This document shows positions 17,709 to 25,480 of a stretch of 64,000 nt of DNA, piece after piece (positions within the stretch are counted from its first letter, which is position 1; every line of letters starts with the position of its first letter). The notes beneath the pieces are model-generated. The model had not been told where the DNA came from. It searched no databases and worked only from the letters and a program-made list of their open reading frames with translations. Source of the stretch: CAYPTY01 sp964413935 (lineage in GTDB: Bacteria; Bacteroidota; Rhodothermia; Balneolales; Balneolaceae). The stretch covers positions 1 to 64,000 of the forward strand of contig CAYPTY010000003.1 in assembly GCA_964413935.1 (NCBI GenBank). The letters are read 5' to 3'. The translations under genes were made by a program, and so were the position numbers.

Positions 17709-18464
17709 TCAGTGTCCGTTGCGGACTTCCTTAGCCAAAGCCAGATAGTCCTGAGCCCCCATACTGTTTTCGTCGTATTCAAATATGGTTTTATGGTGAC
17801 TCGGAGCCTCTGCCAACGCTACATTATCACGAATTATAGTTCTGAAAACTTTTGGGCCGAAATAATCTTTGATATGGCCAACAACCTCTTTATTTAGGTT
17901 TTTTCTGCTGTCGTATAGTGTACAAATGATACCGCCTACTTCCAGATTCTTATTCAGTCTCTGCTGAACAACTTTAACCAGGTCGAGTAGTTTTGACAAA
18001 CCATGCAGGGCCAGATACTCAGACTGTAAGACGATAAATATATCATCTACAGCGGTAAAGGCGTTCAGCGTGAGCAAACCAAGGTTTGGCGGACAATCCA
18101 CAAGCACGTAGTCATATTTATCAGGCGGAATCTGATCCAGTAAATTTTTCAACAGGTTTTCGCGTGCGGGTTCATTAGCCAGTTCAATTTCTGCTCCTGA
18201 GAGTTCAATTGAGGAAGGTGCATAATCGAAATCAGTATGATGTACGATAGTATCATTAAAGTGCACGATCCCCTTCAAAGCCTGATAAACCGTCTTATCC
18301 AGACGATGAGAGTGCATTCTAAGTGAATAAGTAAGGTTGGCCTGCGGATCCAGATCTACAAGCAGTACTTTCTTGCCAAGTTTAGCCAGTCCGGCACCCA
18401 GATTGATGGTCGAGGTGGTTTTACCTACTCCACCCTTTTGGTTTGTTAATGCAATTATCTTCAT
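17709..18464 (-). CDS. parA: ParA family partitioning ATPase
   Basis: A 251-residue ParA/Soj-like ATPase with the deviant Walker A motif KGGVGKTT at residues 10-17 (signature Lys at 10). Switch I DLDPQANLT is near 38-46 and Walker B YVLVDCPPNLG near 118. It lacks the N-terminal helix-turn-helix of P1-type ParA. ParA dimers bind DNA non-specifically and position chromosomes, plasmids or protein clusters. The next gene is an RHH protein, not ParB, and no ParB gene or 16-bp parS palindrome is visible nearby, so it is probably not the main chromosome partition locus. Confidence 0.88.
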   Translation of the reverse strand: MKIIALTNQKGGVGKTTSTINLGAGLAKLGKKVLLVDLDPQANLTYSLRMHSHRLDKTVYQALKGIVHFNDTIVHHTDFDYAPSSIELSGAEIELANEPARENLLKNLLDQIPPDKYDYVLVDCPPNLGLLTLNAFTAVDDIFIVLQSEYLALHGLSKLLDLVKVVQQRLNKNLEVGGIICTLYDSRKNLNKEVVGHIKDYFGPKVFRTIIRDNVALAEAPSHHKTIFEYDENSMGAQDYLALAKEVRNGH

Positions 18465-18862
18465 GGTTTTCTGAACGAGATTCAGCCAATACGTAAGGTT
18501 TTAATGGGTTGCAACGCTGTAAGATAGAGGTTATCTCCTATTAATTGTTACATCATTATGAAAGCTTAATAATCCTCAATTTAATTACAAGCCAGTTTTA
18601 TGATGCCGATAAACCGATCTACAGAATGTTTTTAGAGTTCTATTTTCGTCAATTTTCTACTAAAAGATAAATGAAAATTGTCACGGCCACAGGTGAATCT
18701 AATTTTCATCTCTGCATATGTATGAAAAGGTCGTTAGAATAACATCATAGTACCTGTAAATGAATCAATTCATCAAAAGAATGGCTAACTTAGGATGTTT
18801 TTGACCTAATCAGAGAAATACTGCGCTGATATCTAAATTCTAACCCAAGAGATAAATTCTTT
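18465..18862. other. Divergent intergenic region, 398 bp, with an inverted repeat
   Basis: AT-rich region between parA (minus) and the thioesterase gene (plus), so it must carry both promoters. A 9-bp perfect inverted repeat ATGAAAATT/AATTTTCAT (18671-18679 and 18701-18709) encloses a second 4-bp pair TCAC/GTGA. This could be an operator or partition site. No open frame looks real. Confidence 0.5.
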
Positions 18863-19234
18863 ATGCAATTCCACAGTAGAAAACTCATCAAGCCACAGGA
18901 CCTTAATGCACATGGCACTCTTTTTGGAGGAACTGTTTTGAGCTGGGTGGATGAGGAAGCCGCAATATTTGTATCCTGTCAGCTGGGAAAGGGTAACATC
19001 GTAACCAAGTACATGTCTGAAATCAATTTTGTTAATTCTGCCAAACTGGGTGAAGTAATTGAAATCGGTATGGAAACCGTGAAATTCGGACGCAGTTCTA
19101 TTACGGTTAAGTCAGAGGTTCGAAATAAATTTACTAAAGAAACCATCATCACTATCGATAAAATAGTGTTTGTGCATGTGGACCAATTCGGAAGACCACA
19201 GCCCCATAATATCACAGAGGCCGTGAATTCTTAA
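18863..19234 (+). CDS. Acyl-CoA thioesterase, hotdog fold (YciA-like)
   Basis: A 123-residue single hotdog-fold protein. The start of the long helix carries the signature AHGTLFGGTVLSWVDEEAA, matching YciA/BFIT-type thioesterases (Asn/His-Gly-x-x-FGG-x-x-x-x-W-x-D). It hydrolyses acyl-CoA to free acid and CoA in the cytoplasm; chain-length preference cannot be read. The ATG start at 18863 gives the family's usual short strand before the motif. It is followed after ten bases by an Hpt-like gene, though no functional link is evident. Confidence 0.88.
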   Translation: MQFHSRKLIKPQDLNAHGTLFGGTVLSWVDEEAAIFVSCQLGKGNIVTKYMSEINFVNSAKLGEVIEIGMETVKFGRSSITVKSEVRNKFTKETIITIDKIVFVHVDQFGRPQPHNITEAVNS

Positions 19235-19244
19235 TCTAACCAAT

Positions 19245-19592
19245 TTGAGTAAGCTTATTGATTTCACCGAACTCAGCCAGATGCTCTTCGGTGAAAAAAA
19301 ATACATTATCGAGTTTTGCCAGGCGGCAGTAAAGTCTTTTCAGGAATATGGAGAGCATTATGAAATACATCTTCTTGCCCGTGATGAAACCAAGCTTCGA
19401 AAAGCAGGCCATAAAATAAAACCGGTTGCACAGATGCTAAAGCTGGATAACCTTCTGGAGGAATATGAAGGGGCAAAACTGATGCTTCAAAGCGATGCAG
19501 AGGAGTTTATGCTCAGGGAGTCGAATGACCGTGTTCAGGCTGAGATTAAAATTGTAGTTCAGGAACTGGAAGAGATCATAGCGGAGCAGTAA
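19245..19592 (+). CDS. Hpt-like (histidine phosphotransfer) protein
   Basis: A 115-residue all-helical protein starting at TTG (19245), with no in-frame ATG upstream. The segment RKAGHKIKPVAQMLKL near residues 51-66 has the place and spacing of an Hpt active site, His55 followed by Lys two residues later. In classical Hpt domains this reads HxLKG, so the site is atypical. It precedes an OmpR-type regulator and sensor kinase by 62 bp and lies near an orphan CheY protein, fitting a phosphorelay intermediate. Moderately sure. Confidence 0.6.
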   Translation: MSKLIDFTELSQMLFGEKKYIIEFCQAAVKSFQEYGEHYEIHLLARDETKLRKAGHKIKPVAQMLKLDNLLEEYEGAKLMLQSDAEEFMLRESNDRVQAEIKIVVQELEEIIAEQ

Positions 19593-19654
19593 CACCTTCT
19601 TGTTACAGATTTGTGAAGCTCCGGATCCGGATTTCAGCCTATATTACATCAAAA

Positions 19655-20371
19655 ATGTCTGAAAACGGAAGTCAAATACTCATTGTAGAGGATAATCAGG
19701 AGCTGGCTGATCTCATTGCCATTCACCTCAAAGATCTGGGATTCCTGATCGATCATTGCAAAAACGGAAATGACGGGCTGGAAGCTGCGCTTAATCGCAA
19801 TTATGAGCTGGTTATCATGGATGTGATGATGCCCGGCAAAGATGGTTTTGAGGTCACCAAAGCCATTCGGGAAAAAAACAAGCAGCTCCCTATTCTGATG
19901 CTCACCGCAAAAGCAGAGGAAATCGATAAAATCATGGGACTGGAGTTCGGCGCTGATGATTACCTTACCAAACCCTTCAGCATTCGCGAGCTGACCGCAA
20001 GGGTTAAGGCATTGCTGCGCAGAGTAAAGGTTGGGCGTGAGTTTGCCCATCCGCCTCAGGAAAAAATTCAGATCGGGGAAATGGAAATTTACCCCTCTAA
20101 ACGCAGTCTTAAGCTCAGAGAACAGTTGATTGAGCTCACTACAAAGGAATTTGACCTGCTTCTACTGTTTGCTCAAAATCCGGGTACCGCATACAGCCGG
20201 CAAAAACTACTTGATGTGGTTTGGGGATATCGGTACAGTGGTTATAGTCATACGGTAAACAGCCATATCAATCGTTTAAGAGCCAAGATCGAGCCCGATC
20301 CCGCCAATCCGAAATACATTAAAACAGTTTGGGGGACTGGTTACCGGTTTGCAGAATCCGATGAAATTTAA
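19655..20371 (+). CDS. OmpR/PhoB-family response regulator
   Basis: A 238-residue DNA-binding regulator. The receiver (about 5-120) has E12-D13, phosphoacceptor D56 in VIMDVMMPGKDG and the LTKPFS lysine. A winged-helix effector domain (about 140-235) has LTTKEFDLLLLFAQNPG, the HTVNSHINRLRAKIE recognition segment and VWGTGYRF. I use the ATG at 19655 (MSENGSQ...); a GTG 42 bases upstream adds a sequence unlike the family. Its stop overlaps the start of the histidine kinase by 11 bases, so they form a coupled two-component pair. Confidence 0.93.
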   Translation: MSENGSQILIVEDNQELADLIAIHLKDLGFLIDHCKNGNDGLEAALNRNYELVIMDVMMPGKDGFEVTKAIREKNKQLPILMLTAKAEEIDKIMGLEFGADDYLTKPFSIRELTARVKALLRRVKVGREFAHPPQEKIQIGEMEIYPSKRSLKLREQLIELTTKEFDLLLLFAQNPGTAYSRQKLLDVVWGYRYSGYSHTVNSHINRLRAKIEPDPANPKYIKTVWGTGYRFAESDEI

Positions 20372-21851
20372 AACTGAAATGTTCAGCTTCCACCGGAGCT
20401 TCTATGCCCAGATTGCGACTATCTTCCTTTTAATGGTTTTACTGGTGGGTGTTGCCATCGCTGTGCTGGGGGTCAGGTCCTCCCTCCGGTTTGTGGAGGA
20501 AAGTCAGCAAAAGGTAAGTGCCGGTCTTGCTGATCAGTTCGCCCGTGAAATTCAGCCATTTCTTATTGACAGTATATATGCTGACAGCATCCGGAACCGA
20601 ATTCAGTACCTCAAGGGCATAAACCCTCAGGTAGACCTTTACCTGATCAGCAGCGACGGAACTATCAAAGACCACTACCTTGGAGCGGGAGAGGATTCTG
20701 AGCTCTACATGGCAATGATTGATACAGAACCCCTCAGGCAGTTTATCGATGGTGCAGAGCTTCCCATTCTGGGTGAGGATCCCATCAATCCGAAAAGAAA
20801 AAAACCTTTCTCTGCCACGAATATATCCATCATGGGTTCCAGGGGGTGCTTTCTCTATGTGGTGCTCAAGAGCCAGGAATATGACGAAGCGGCATCCATG
20901 GCCGGAGATAGCTATATACTACAAAACAGTCTTATCGGTCTTGGTTTAATCTTATTCGGGGCGGTTGTTGTTGGATTAACACTATTTCGCAGACTTACCC
21001 GCAGAATTGATTATATGAAGGATGTGGTATGCGCTTTTGAATCGGGACAACTGGACAAACGTTATAAAGTTCAGTCAAAGGATGAGATTGCTGATCTGGG
21101 TAAATCCTTTAATCAGATGGCAGATACCCTGGTCGCAAATATGGATGAAATCCGGAAAGTGGATAAACTCAGAAGAGAGCTGGTTGCAAATGTATCCCAT
21201 GATCTTCGATCCCCGCTCTCCTCCATTCAGGGATATCTGGAAACCATCCTCATGAAAGAAGACAGCCTGAGTGCCGATGAGCGAAAGAAATACCTGAATA
21301 TCGTATTGAGTAATACCCAGAAGCTGAATAATCTGGTGAATGACCTTTTCGAACTATCCAAACTGGATGCAAGTGAAATTGAAGTTATTGCAGAACCCGT
21401 TGCCCCCTCCGACCTTTTACAGGATCTGCTGCTGCAATTTGATCAGCTGGCCCAATCCAAAAAAATAAAACTGACCGCTGATATACCACAGGATTTACCC
21501 CTAGTAAAGGCCGACATCGCCTTGATGGAAAGAGCCATTGGTAACCTTCTGGATAACGCCATCAAACATACCCCGGAAGGCGGTTCCGTGAGTATCACAC
21601 CGGTACATCATAAAGGGGTGGTAACCTTCAAAGTTACAGATACAGGCGTGGGTATCAGTGAGGCGGATCAGGACCGGATTTTCGATCGCTTTTATCAGGC
21701 AGACCAAAGCCGGGGCAGTTCGGGTGCAGGCCTTGGGCTTTCCATCAGCCAGAAAATTCTGGAACTGCATGGCTCTGAACTCAGGGTAAAATCAGCACTA
21801 AAAAAAGGAACCGAGTTCAGCTTTAGTCTTCAAAGCCTGAAAGGCCCCTGA
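20361..21851 (+). CDS. Membrane sensor histidine kinase
   Basis: A 496-residue kinase partnered with the regulator whose 3' end it overlaps. In order: TM1 (about 15-37), an extracytoplasmic sensor of about 150 residues, TM2 (about 188-210) and a HAMP linker. The HisKA domain has the phosphorylated His in NVSHDLRSPLSS near 280. The HATPase domain has the N box NLLDNAIKHTPEGG, G1 DTGVGIS, the F box FDRFYQ and G2 GAGLGLS. I start at the ATG at 20361; a TTG twelve bases earlier is possible. The stimulus is unknown. The sensor has no family I recognise. Confidence 0.92.
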   Translation: MKFKTEMFSFHRSFYAQIATIFLLMVLLVGVAIAVLGVRSSLRFVEESQQKVSAGLADQFAREIQPFLIDSIYADSIRNRIQYLKGINPQVDLYLISSDGTIKDHYLGAGEDSELYMAMIDTEPLRQFIDGAELPILGEDPINPKRKKPFSATNISIMGSRGCFLYVVLKSQEYDEAASMAGDSYILQNSLIGLGLILFGAVVVGLTLFRRLTRRIDYMKDVVCAFESGQLDKRYKVQSKDEIADLGKSFNQMADTLVANMDEIRKVDKLRRELVANVSHDLRSPLSSIQGYLETILMKEDSLSADERKKYLNIVLSNTQKLNNLVNDLFELSKLDASEIEVIAEPVAPSDLLQDLLLQFDQLAQSKKIKLTADIPQDLPLVKADIALMERAIGNLLDNAIKHTPEGGSVSITPVHHKGVVTFKVTDTGVGISEADQDRIFDRFYQADQSRGSSGAGLGLSISQKILELHGSELRVKSALKKGTEFSFSLQSLKGP

Positions 21852-21914
21852 TTTTCTATTTGAGTATTCTCCCCTTTCCCTTAGTTTCCTGCCGGAATCC
21901 AAAAAATTTACCTT

Positions 21915-22925
21915 ATGACCGTATTAGTTACCGGTGGTGCCGGCTTTATTGGTTCGCATACCGTTCTTGAGCTCCTTGAAAACGGGCACGATGTTGTTGT
22001 AGTAGACAATCTCAGCAATAGCAGCCTTGAATCGCTAAAGCGTGTCAAACAAATTACCGGAAGCTCTCCGGCTTTTTATGAAGTGGATCTGCTGGATACG
22101 CCTCTCCTAGAGCAGGTATTTCAAAAACACACTATCGAAAGTGTCATTCATTTTGCCGGGTTTAAAGCCGTAGGTGAATCGGTGGAGAAACCCCTGGAAT
22201 ATTATGAAAACAACATCGCCTCCACCTTTAACCTGTGCAAATTGATGCGAAAATATGGGGTATTCAATCTGGTATTCAGTTCATCTGCCACGGTATACGG
22301 TAATCCTGAGAGGGTTCCTCTGGTTGAAGAAGACAAGCTGGAGGGCATCAATCCTTATGGCAACACTAAGTTGTTTATTGAATACATCCTCAAAGATTTA
22401 TCCGCCTCTGATGAGCGATGGAATATAGCCCTGCTTCGTTATTTCAATCCGGTGGGTGCCCATAAAAGTGGATTGATCGGTGAAGATCCCAATGGGATAC
22501 CGAACAACCTTATGCCGTATATCACACAGGTGGCCGTGGGGAAGCTGGAATACCTTCGGGTATTTGGAGATGATTATGACACCCCGGACGGCACCGGAGT
22601 TAGGGATTACATCCACGTGGTTGATCTTGCAATCGGACATATCAAAGCTCTGGAAAAACTGGAAGAGTCGCCGGGACTGGTGATTTATAATCTGGGAACC
22701 GGAAAAGGAAGCTCTGTACTGGAGATGATTCACGCATTCCGGGAAGCTTCAGGACAGGATGTACCCTATCAAATCGCAGAGCGAAGACCTGGTGACGCCG
22801 CATCCTGCTATGCGGATGTCAGCAAAGCCGAAAAAGAACTGGGCTGGAAAGCGGAGAGAGATATTCTGGATATGTGCAGAGATGCCTGGAAATGGCAGTC
22901 CATGAATCCAAACGGTTATTCCTGA
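21915..22925 (+). CDS. galE: UDP-glucose 4-epimerase GalE
   Basis: A 336-residue extended short-chain dehydrogenase interconverting UDP-glucose and UDP-galactose. The NAD-binding GGAGFIGSH is at residues 7-15, the serine region FSSSATVYG near 122-130 and the catalytic Tyr-x-x-x-Lys in NPYGNTK near 147-151. The product supplies galactose units for surface polysaccharides, consistent with the exopolysaccharide genes 23 kb away, though it is not adjacent to them. Its 3' end overlaps the convergent secreted-protein gene by ten bases. Confidence 0.95.
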   Translation: MTVLVTGGAGFIGSHTVLELLENGHDVVVVDNLSNSSLESLKRVKQITGSSPAFYEVDLLDTPLLEQVFQKHTIESVIHFAGFKAVGESVEKPLEYYENNIASTFNLCKLMRKYGVFNLVFSSSATVYGNPERVPLVEEDKLEGINPYGNTKLFIEYILKDLSASDERWNIALLRYFNPVGAHKSGLIGEDPNGIPNNLMPYITQVAVGKLEYLRVFGDDYDTPDGTGVRDYIHVVDLAIGHIKALEKLEESPGLVIYNLGTGKGSSVLEMIHAFREASGQDVPYQIAERRPGDAASCYADVSKAEKELGWKAERDILDMCRDAWKWQSMNPNGYS

Positions 22926-23695
22926 GCTACATGGTAAAAGCTGCTTTTTGCCACTCCGGTATTGCCCGTTTTCGGATCATAAGCATAAATCATTACCCGG
23001 TATAAGCCTTCCTGCCGGGGAGAAAATCTTCCCTCGAAGGTGCTTTCAAAGGTATTATCCAATTCAATTTCAGCAATGCGTTCACCATCGTGATAAATCC
23101 AGGCCACTATTTCGAAGTTGTCTGAGTTCCAGAGTCCGCCTGATTCCGTCGGGCAGCCGCACATCATCACCACATTTGCTGTCAGTTCAACCTCGCCGGT
23201 ATGGTCTGAATGCACCTGCGGACTGAGTATATCGACCAGGAAACCAGGGATTTCCAGTATAATTCCATCACCCATAATGTGTTTACCCGGAACCAACCAT
23301 GTTTGAGTACTTACCCGGGCATTTGCACCTGGTTTGTCGTAAGGTGCAATGGCTTCAATTGTGACCTTCCTGGGTTCTGATAAAAGGAGAATGGCCTCAA
23401 ATTTTGCAGCATCCCCAATTCCGAGTTCAGTATAGCGACCATGTTCTTCTTTCATAATACGCGTAGTGTTGCCGGTTGTACCTTGTGTAAAACCCTCAGC
23501 CAGAATAGCATTGCTTTCCGCATCCCGGATTATTATCCGGGCTCCTCCCAGCGAATTTCCGATAAATTTGGCGTCTCTGGACTTTACCCTTACCGTAATG
23601 CGTGTTTCTTCACCTTCCGGGTTCTGAGCTTTTAAATCCTGAAACGGAATCAGGAGCACAATTATAATTATGGATGTGGTCAATGCTCTATACAT
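22916..23695 (-). CDS. Exported protein of unknown function
   Basis: A 259-residue protein with a signal peptide (residues 1-23, ending LKAQ). Beta-rich sequence follows: an N-terminal part with ITVRVKSRDAKFIGNSLGGARI, and a C-terminal Ig-like segment (VMMCGCPTESGG, WIYHDGERIAEIELD, YRVMIYAYDPKTGNTG). The Cys-Gly-Cys motif near 178 is unusual for an envelope protein and might bind metal or form a disulfide. I do not recognise a family. It is monocistronic, convergent with galE. Confidence 0.6.
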   Translation of the reverse strand: MYRALTTSIIIIVLLIPFQDLKAQNPEGEETRITVRVKSRDAKFIGNSLGGARIIIRDAESNAILAEGFTQGTTGNTTRIMKEEHGRYTELGIGDAAKFEAILLLSEPRKVTIEAIAPYDKPGANARVSTQTWLVPGKHIMGDGIILEIPGFLVDILSPQVHSDHTGEVELTANVVMMCGCPTESGGLWNSDNFEIVAWIYHDGERIAEIELDNTFESTFEGRFSPRQEGLYRVMIYAYDPKTGNTGVAKSSFYHVAQE

Positions 23696-23750
23696 AAGCT
23701 TAATTTTCTTTTTTTGGGATTGGGTTGATGCTTATCTTTTAGTTTCGATT

Positions 23751-23832
23751 GCCAAAGTGGCGGAATCGGTAGACGCGCGCGACTCAAAATCGCGTTCCTT
23801 CGGGAGTGAGGGTTCGAGTCCCTCCTTTGGTA
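23751..23832 (+). tRNA. tRNA-Leu (anticodon CAA)
   Basis: The cloverleaf folds well. The acceptor is GCCAAAG with CTTTGGT (G1-U72 wobble), the anticodon stem is CGCGA/TCGCG (23778-23782 and 23790-23794) with loop CTCAAAA, and the anticodon is CAA at 23785-23787. A long class II variable arm (TCC/GGA type) precedes the T arm GAGGG-TTCGAGT-CCCTC, and the discriminator is A. The long variable arm, A73 and CAA anticodon specify leucine (UUG codons). The CCA end is not encoded. The last 16 bases are the start of the 63-bp tandem repeat downstream. Confidence 0.95.
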
Positions 23833-23847
23833 CATAGGTAACACACG

Positions 23848-23904
23848 ATGTCGAGAAGTTTATCCCGACGCAGTCGGGAAGTCCCTCCTTTGGTACATAG
23901 GTAA
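23848..23904 (+). CDS. Possible 18-residue Arg-rich peptide encoded by each repeat unit
   Basis: Within a complete unit ATG at 23848 opens MSRSLSRRSREVPPLVHR followed by TAA; the same frame recurs in the unit after the gap. Five of 18 residues are Arg. There is no Shine-Dalgarno site, so translation is doubtful. It is listed because the tRNA-linked rtT repeat of E. coli tyrT also carries a small basic reading frame (tpr). Confidence 0.2.
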   Translation: MSRSLSRRSREVPPLVHR

Positions 23905-23934
23905 CACACGATGTCGAGAAGTTTATCCCGACGC

Positions 23935-24034
23935 NNNNNNNNNNNNNNNNNNNNNNNNNNNNNNNNNNNNNNNNNNNNNNNNNNNNNNNNNNNNNNNNNN
24001 NNNNNNNNNNNNNNNNNNNNNNNNNNNNNNNNNN
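23935..24034. other. Scaffold gap of 100 N inside the tRNA-linked repeat
   Basis: Exactly 100 N, flanked on both sides by the same 63-bp repeat. The assembly probably broke because the array is longer than the reads could resolve. Confidence 0.98.
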
Positions 24035-24185
24035 AGTCCCTCCTTTGGTACATAGGTAACACACGATGTCGAGAAGTTTATCCCGACGCAGTCGGGAAGT
24101 CCCTCCTTTGGTACATAGGTAACACATGATGTCGAGAAGTTTATCCCGACGCAGTCGGGAAGTCCCTCCTTTTTCTGCTAATGGC

Positions 24186-24383
24186 TCAGTTGCTGCCTGT
24201 TTTCCTGTTCCCCTGCTCAACCAGGTAATTCAGAATCTGATTGGTTCGCTGCTGTTCCTTCAACAGTTTTCCCAGTTTACTGTTCATACTGAAGATAAAA
24301 ATGGGAACGAGAATGGCTACAATTACATACACGATAGAAGTAATGGTAGCCAGAATGGTTAGTCCTCCCAGTAATCCGTTCAT
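24186..24383 (-). CDS. Small single-span membrane protein, function unknown
   Basis: A 65-residue protein with one long hydrophobic segment (about residues 4-33, LTILATITSIVYVIVAILV...) and a charged helical tail (SKLGKLLKEQQRTNQILNYLVEQ) that may form a coiled coil. Its composition and ATG start make it a credible real gene, although short. It ends 13 bases from the tRNA-linked repeat and is divergent from thrB. No function can be proposed. Confidence 0.6.
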   Translation of the reverse strand: MNGLLGGLTILATITSIVYVIVAILVPIFIFSMNSKLGKLLKEQQRTNQILNYLVEQGNRKTGSN

Positions 24384-24538
24384 TCGATTTCCTTATTTGT
24401 TTCTGTTGGCACAAAACAAAGATTGAACAGCCGAATCACAATTGAAAATCTTTTTTTCCCGTGAGCTTGCGGGCTTATTCATTCATTCTTCGCTTTGAAA
24501 TGCTATCTTCGATGCTGTATTTGTATTAAACATGACGG

Positions 24539-25480
24539 ATGGCTGAAGGAAAACATGAAATTTTGGTGGAGGCACCTGCAACGGTCTCCAATATTGCCTG
24601 TGGATTCGATATCCTGGGTTATGCGGTCAGACAACAGGCTGAGCGTTTAAGGATTGTTAAAAAAAAGGATCCGGGATTAAAAATAGCTTCCATCAAAGGG
24701 GCTGAACTGAGCTATAATCCCAGCGAAAACATTACAGGAGTAGCTGCCTCGGCTTTGCTTAGTCATCTTGGTATTGAAGAGCAGACCGGACTGGAATTTC
24801 ATATTGAAAAGCTTATTTCACCCGGAAGCGGGCTGGGATCATCAGCTGCTGCGGCGGTAGCTGCCGTTGTAGGCGTTAATGCTGTGCTGGGTGAACCTCT
24901 TCGTCGATATGAACTGATAGAATTTGCCCTTGAAGGGGAAAAACTGGCTTCCGGAAATGTGCACGCCGACAACGTTGCCCCCTGTCTTTTCGGAGGATTT
25001 CGGCTTATTCGTGGATATGAACCGCTGGATGTGATCGAAATTCAATATCCACGCACCCTGCATACCACCATCATCTATCCGCAGATAGAAGTTAAAACAA
25101 CGGAAGCCCGTGATTTACTGCCAAAACAGATACCACTGAAGGATGCCATCACACAATGGGGTAATGTAGGTGGACTCATTGCAGGATTACAAAACATGGA
25201 TTACAATTTGATATCCAGGTCATTGGTAGATGTGGTGGCCGAACCTTATCGAGCAGCCCTCATCCCGCTCTATGCTGAAATAAAAATACTGGCTGAAAAG
25301 TATGAGGCCGTAGGTTGCAACATCTCCGGTTCCGGTCCGGCCATATTCATACTGACTGAGGATATGAGTAAAAGCAACATGATTATCGAAGAAGCCAAAA
25401 AATTGTATAAAGAAGCCGGTATAGACCTCATTGCTTTTCATTCAGGTGTGTCTGAAGCTGGCGCAGAGGTAATTTCATGA
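24539..25480 (+). CDS. thrB: Homoserine kinase
   Basis: A 313-residue GHMP kinase phosphorylating homoserine in threonine synthesis. The N-terminal PATVSNIACGFDILG (about 10-25), the ATP-binding SPGSGLGSSAAAAVAAV (about 93-109) and the C-terminal GCNISGSGPAIF (about 262-273) are the three GHMP motifs. The frame starts at ATG 24539; a second ATG eight bases earlier opens only a five-codon frame. Its stop overlaps the thrC start (ATGA), so the two form a coupled thrBC pair; thrA is not in the window. Confidence 0.93.
   Translation: MAEGKHEILVEAPATVSNIACGFDILGYAVRQQAERLRIVKKKDPGLKIASIKGAELSYNPSENITGVAASALLSHLGIEEQTGLEFHIEKLISPGSGLGSSAAAAVAAVVGVNAVLGEPLRRYELIEFALEGEKLASGNVHADNVAPCLFGGFRLIRGYEPLDVIEIQYPRTLHTTIIYPQIEVKTTEARDLLPKQIPLKDAITQWGNVGGLIAGLQNMDYNLISRSLVDVVAEPYRAALIPLYAEIKILAEKYEAVGCNISGSGPAIFILTEDMSKSNMIIEEAKKLYKEAGIDLIAFHSGVSEAGAEVIS

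Larger units (their letters stand above)
23817..24173 (+). repeat. 63-bp tandem repeat copying the 3' end of tRNA-Leu
   Basis: Units start at 23817 (inside the tRNA T loop), 23880, 24035 and 24098, with a partial unit at 24161; a scaffold gap hides the middle. Every unit begins with the last 16 bases of the tRNA (AGTCCCTCCTTTGGTA), continues through a TAGGTAACACACGATG stretch, and ends in the perfect hairpin TCCCGAC-GCA-GTCGGGA. The period is exactly 63 bases on both sides of the gap. The one difference I see is C to T at 24127. The spacing across the gap (92 bases) is not a multiple of 63, so the copy number is unknown. Confidence 0.93.

Noticed and set aside
18465..18862. parS site for a chromosomal ParABS system
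   Set aside because: No 16-bp parS-type palindrome was found; only the ATGAAAATT/AATTTTCAT inverted repeat is present.
23817..24173. CRISPR array or integron attC array
   Set aside because: There are no unique spacers between repeats; units are head-to-tail and identical. No attC core sites or cassette genes are present, and each unit starts with tRNA sequence.
23732..24220. A 162-codon minus-strand frame through the tRNA and the tandem repeats
   Set aside because: It is open only because the repeat is 63 bases (divisible by three) and includes a 100-N gap; it is antisense to a well-folded tRNA.
24126..24362. A plus-strand frame continuing from the last repeat unit
   Set aside because: It lies antisense to the small membrane protein gene and diverges in composition after the repeat; nothing supports translation.
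24460..24538. Threonine attenuator before thrB
   Set aside because: The only short frame before thrB has no Thr/Ile codon run (MTDG), and the nearby CCCG/CGGG hairpin has no U-run on the coding strand.
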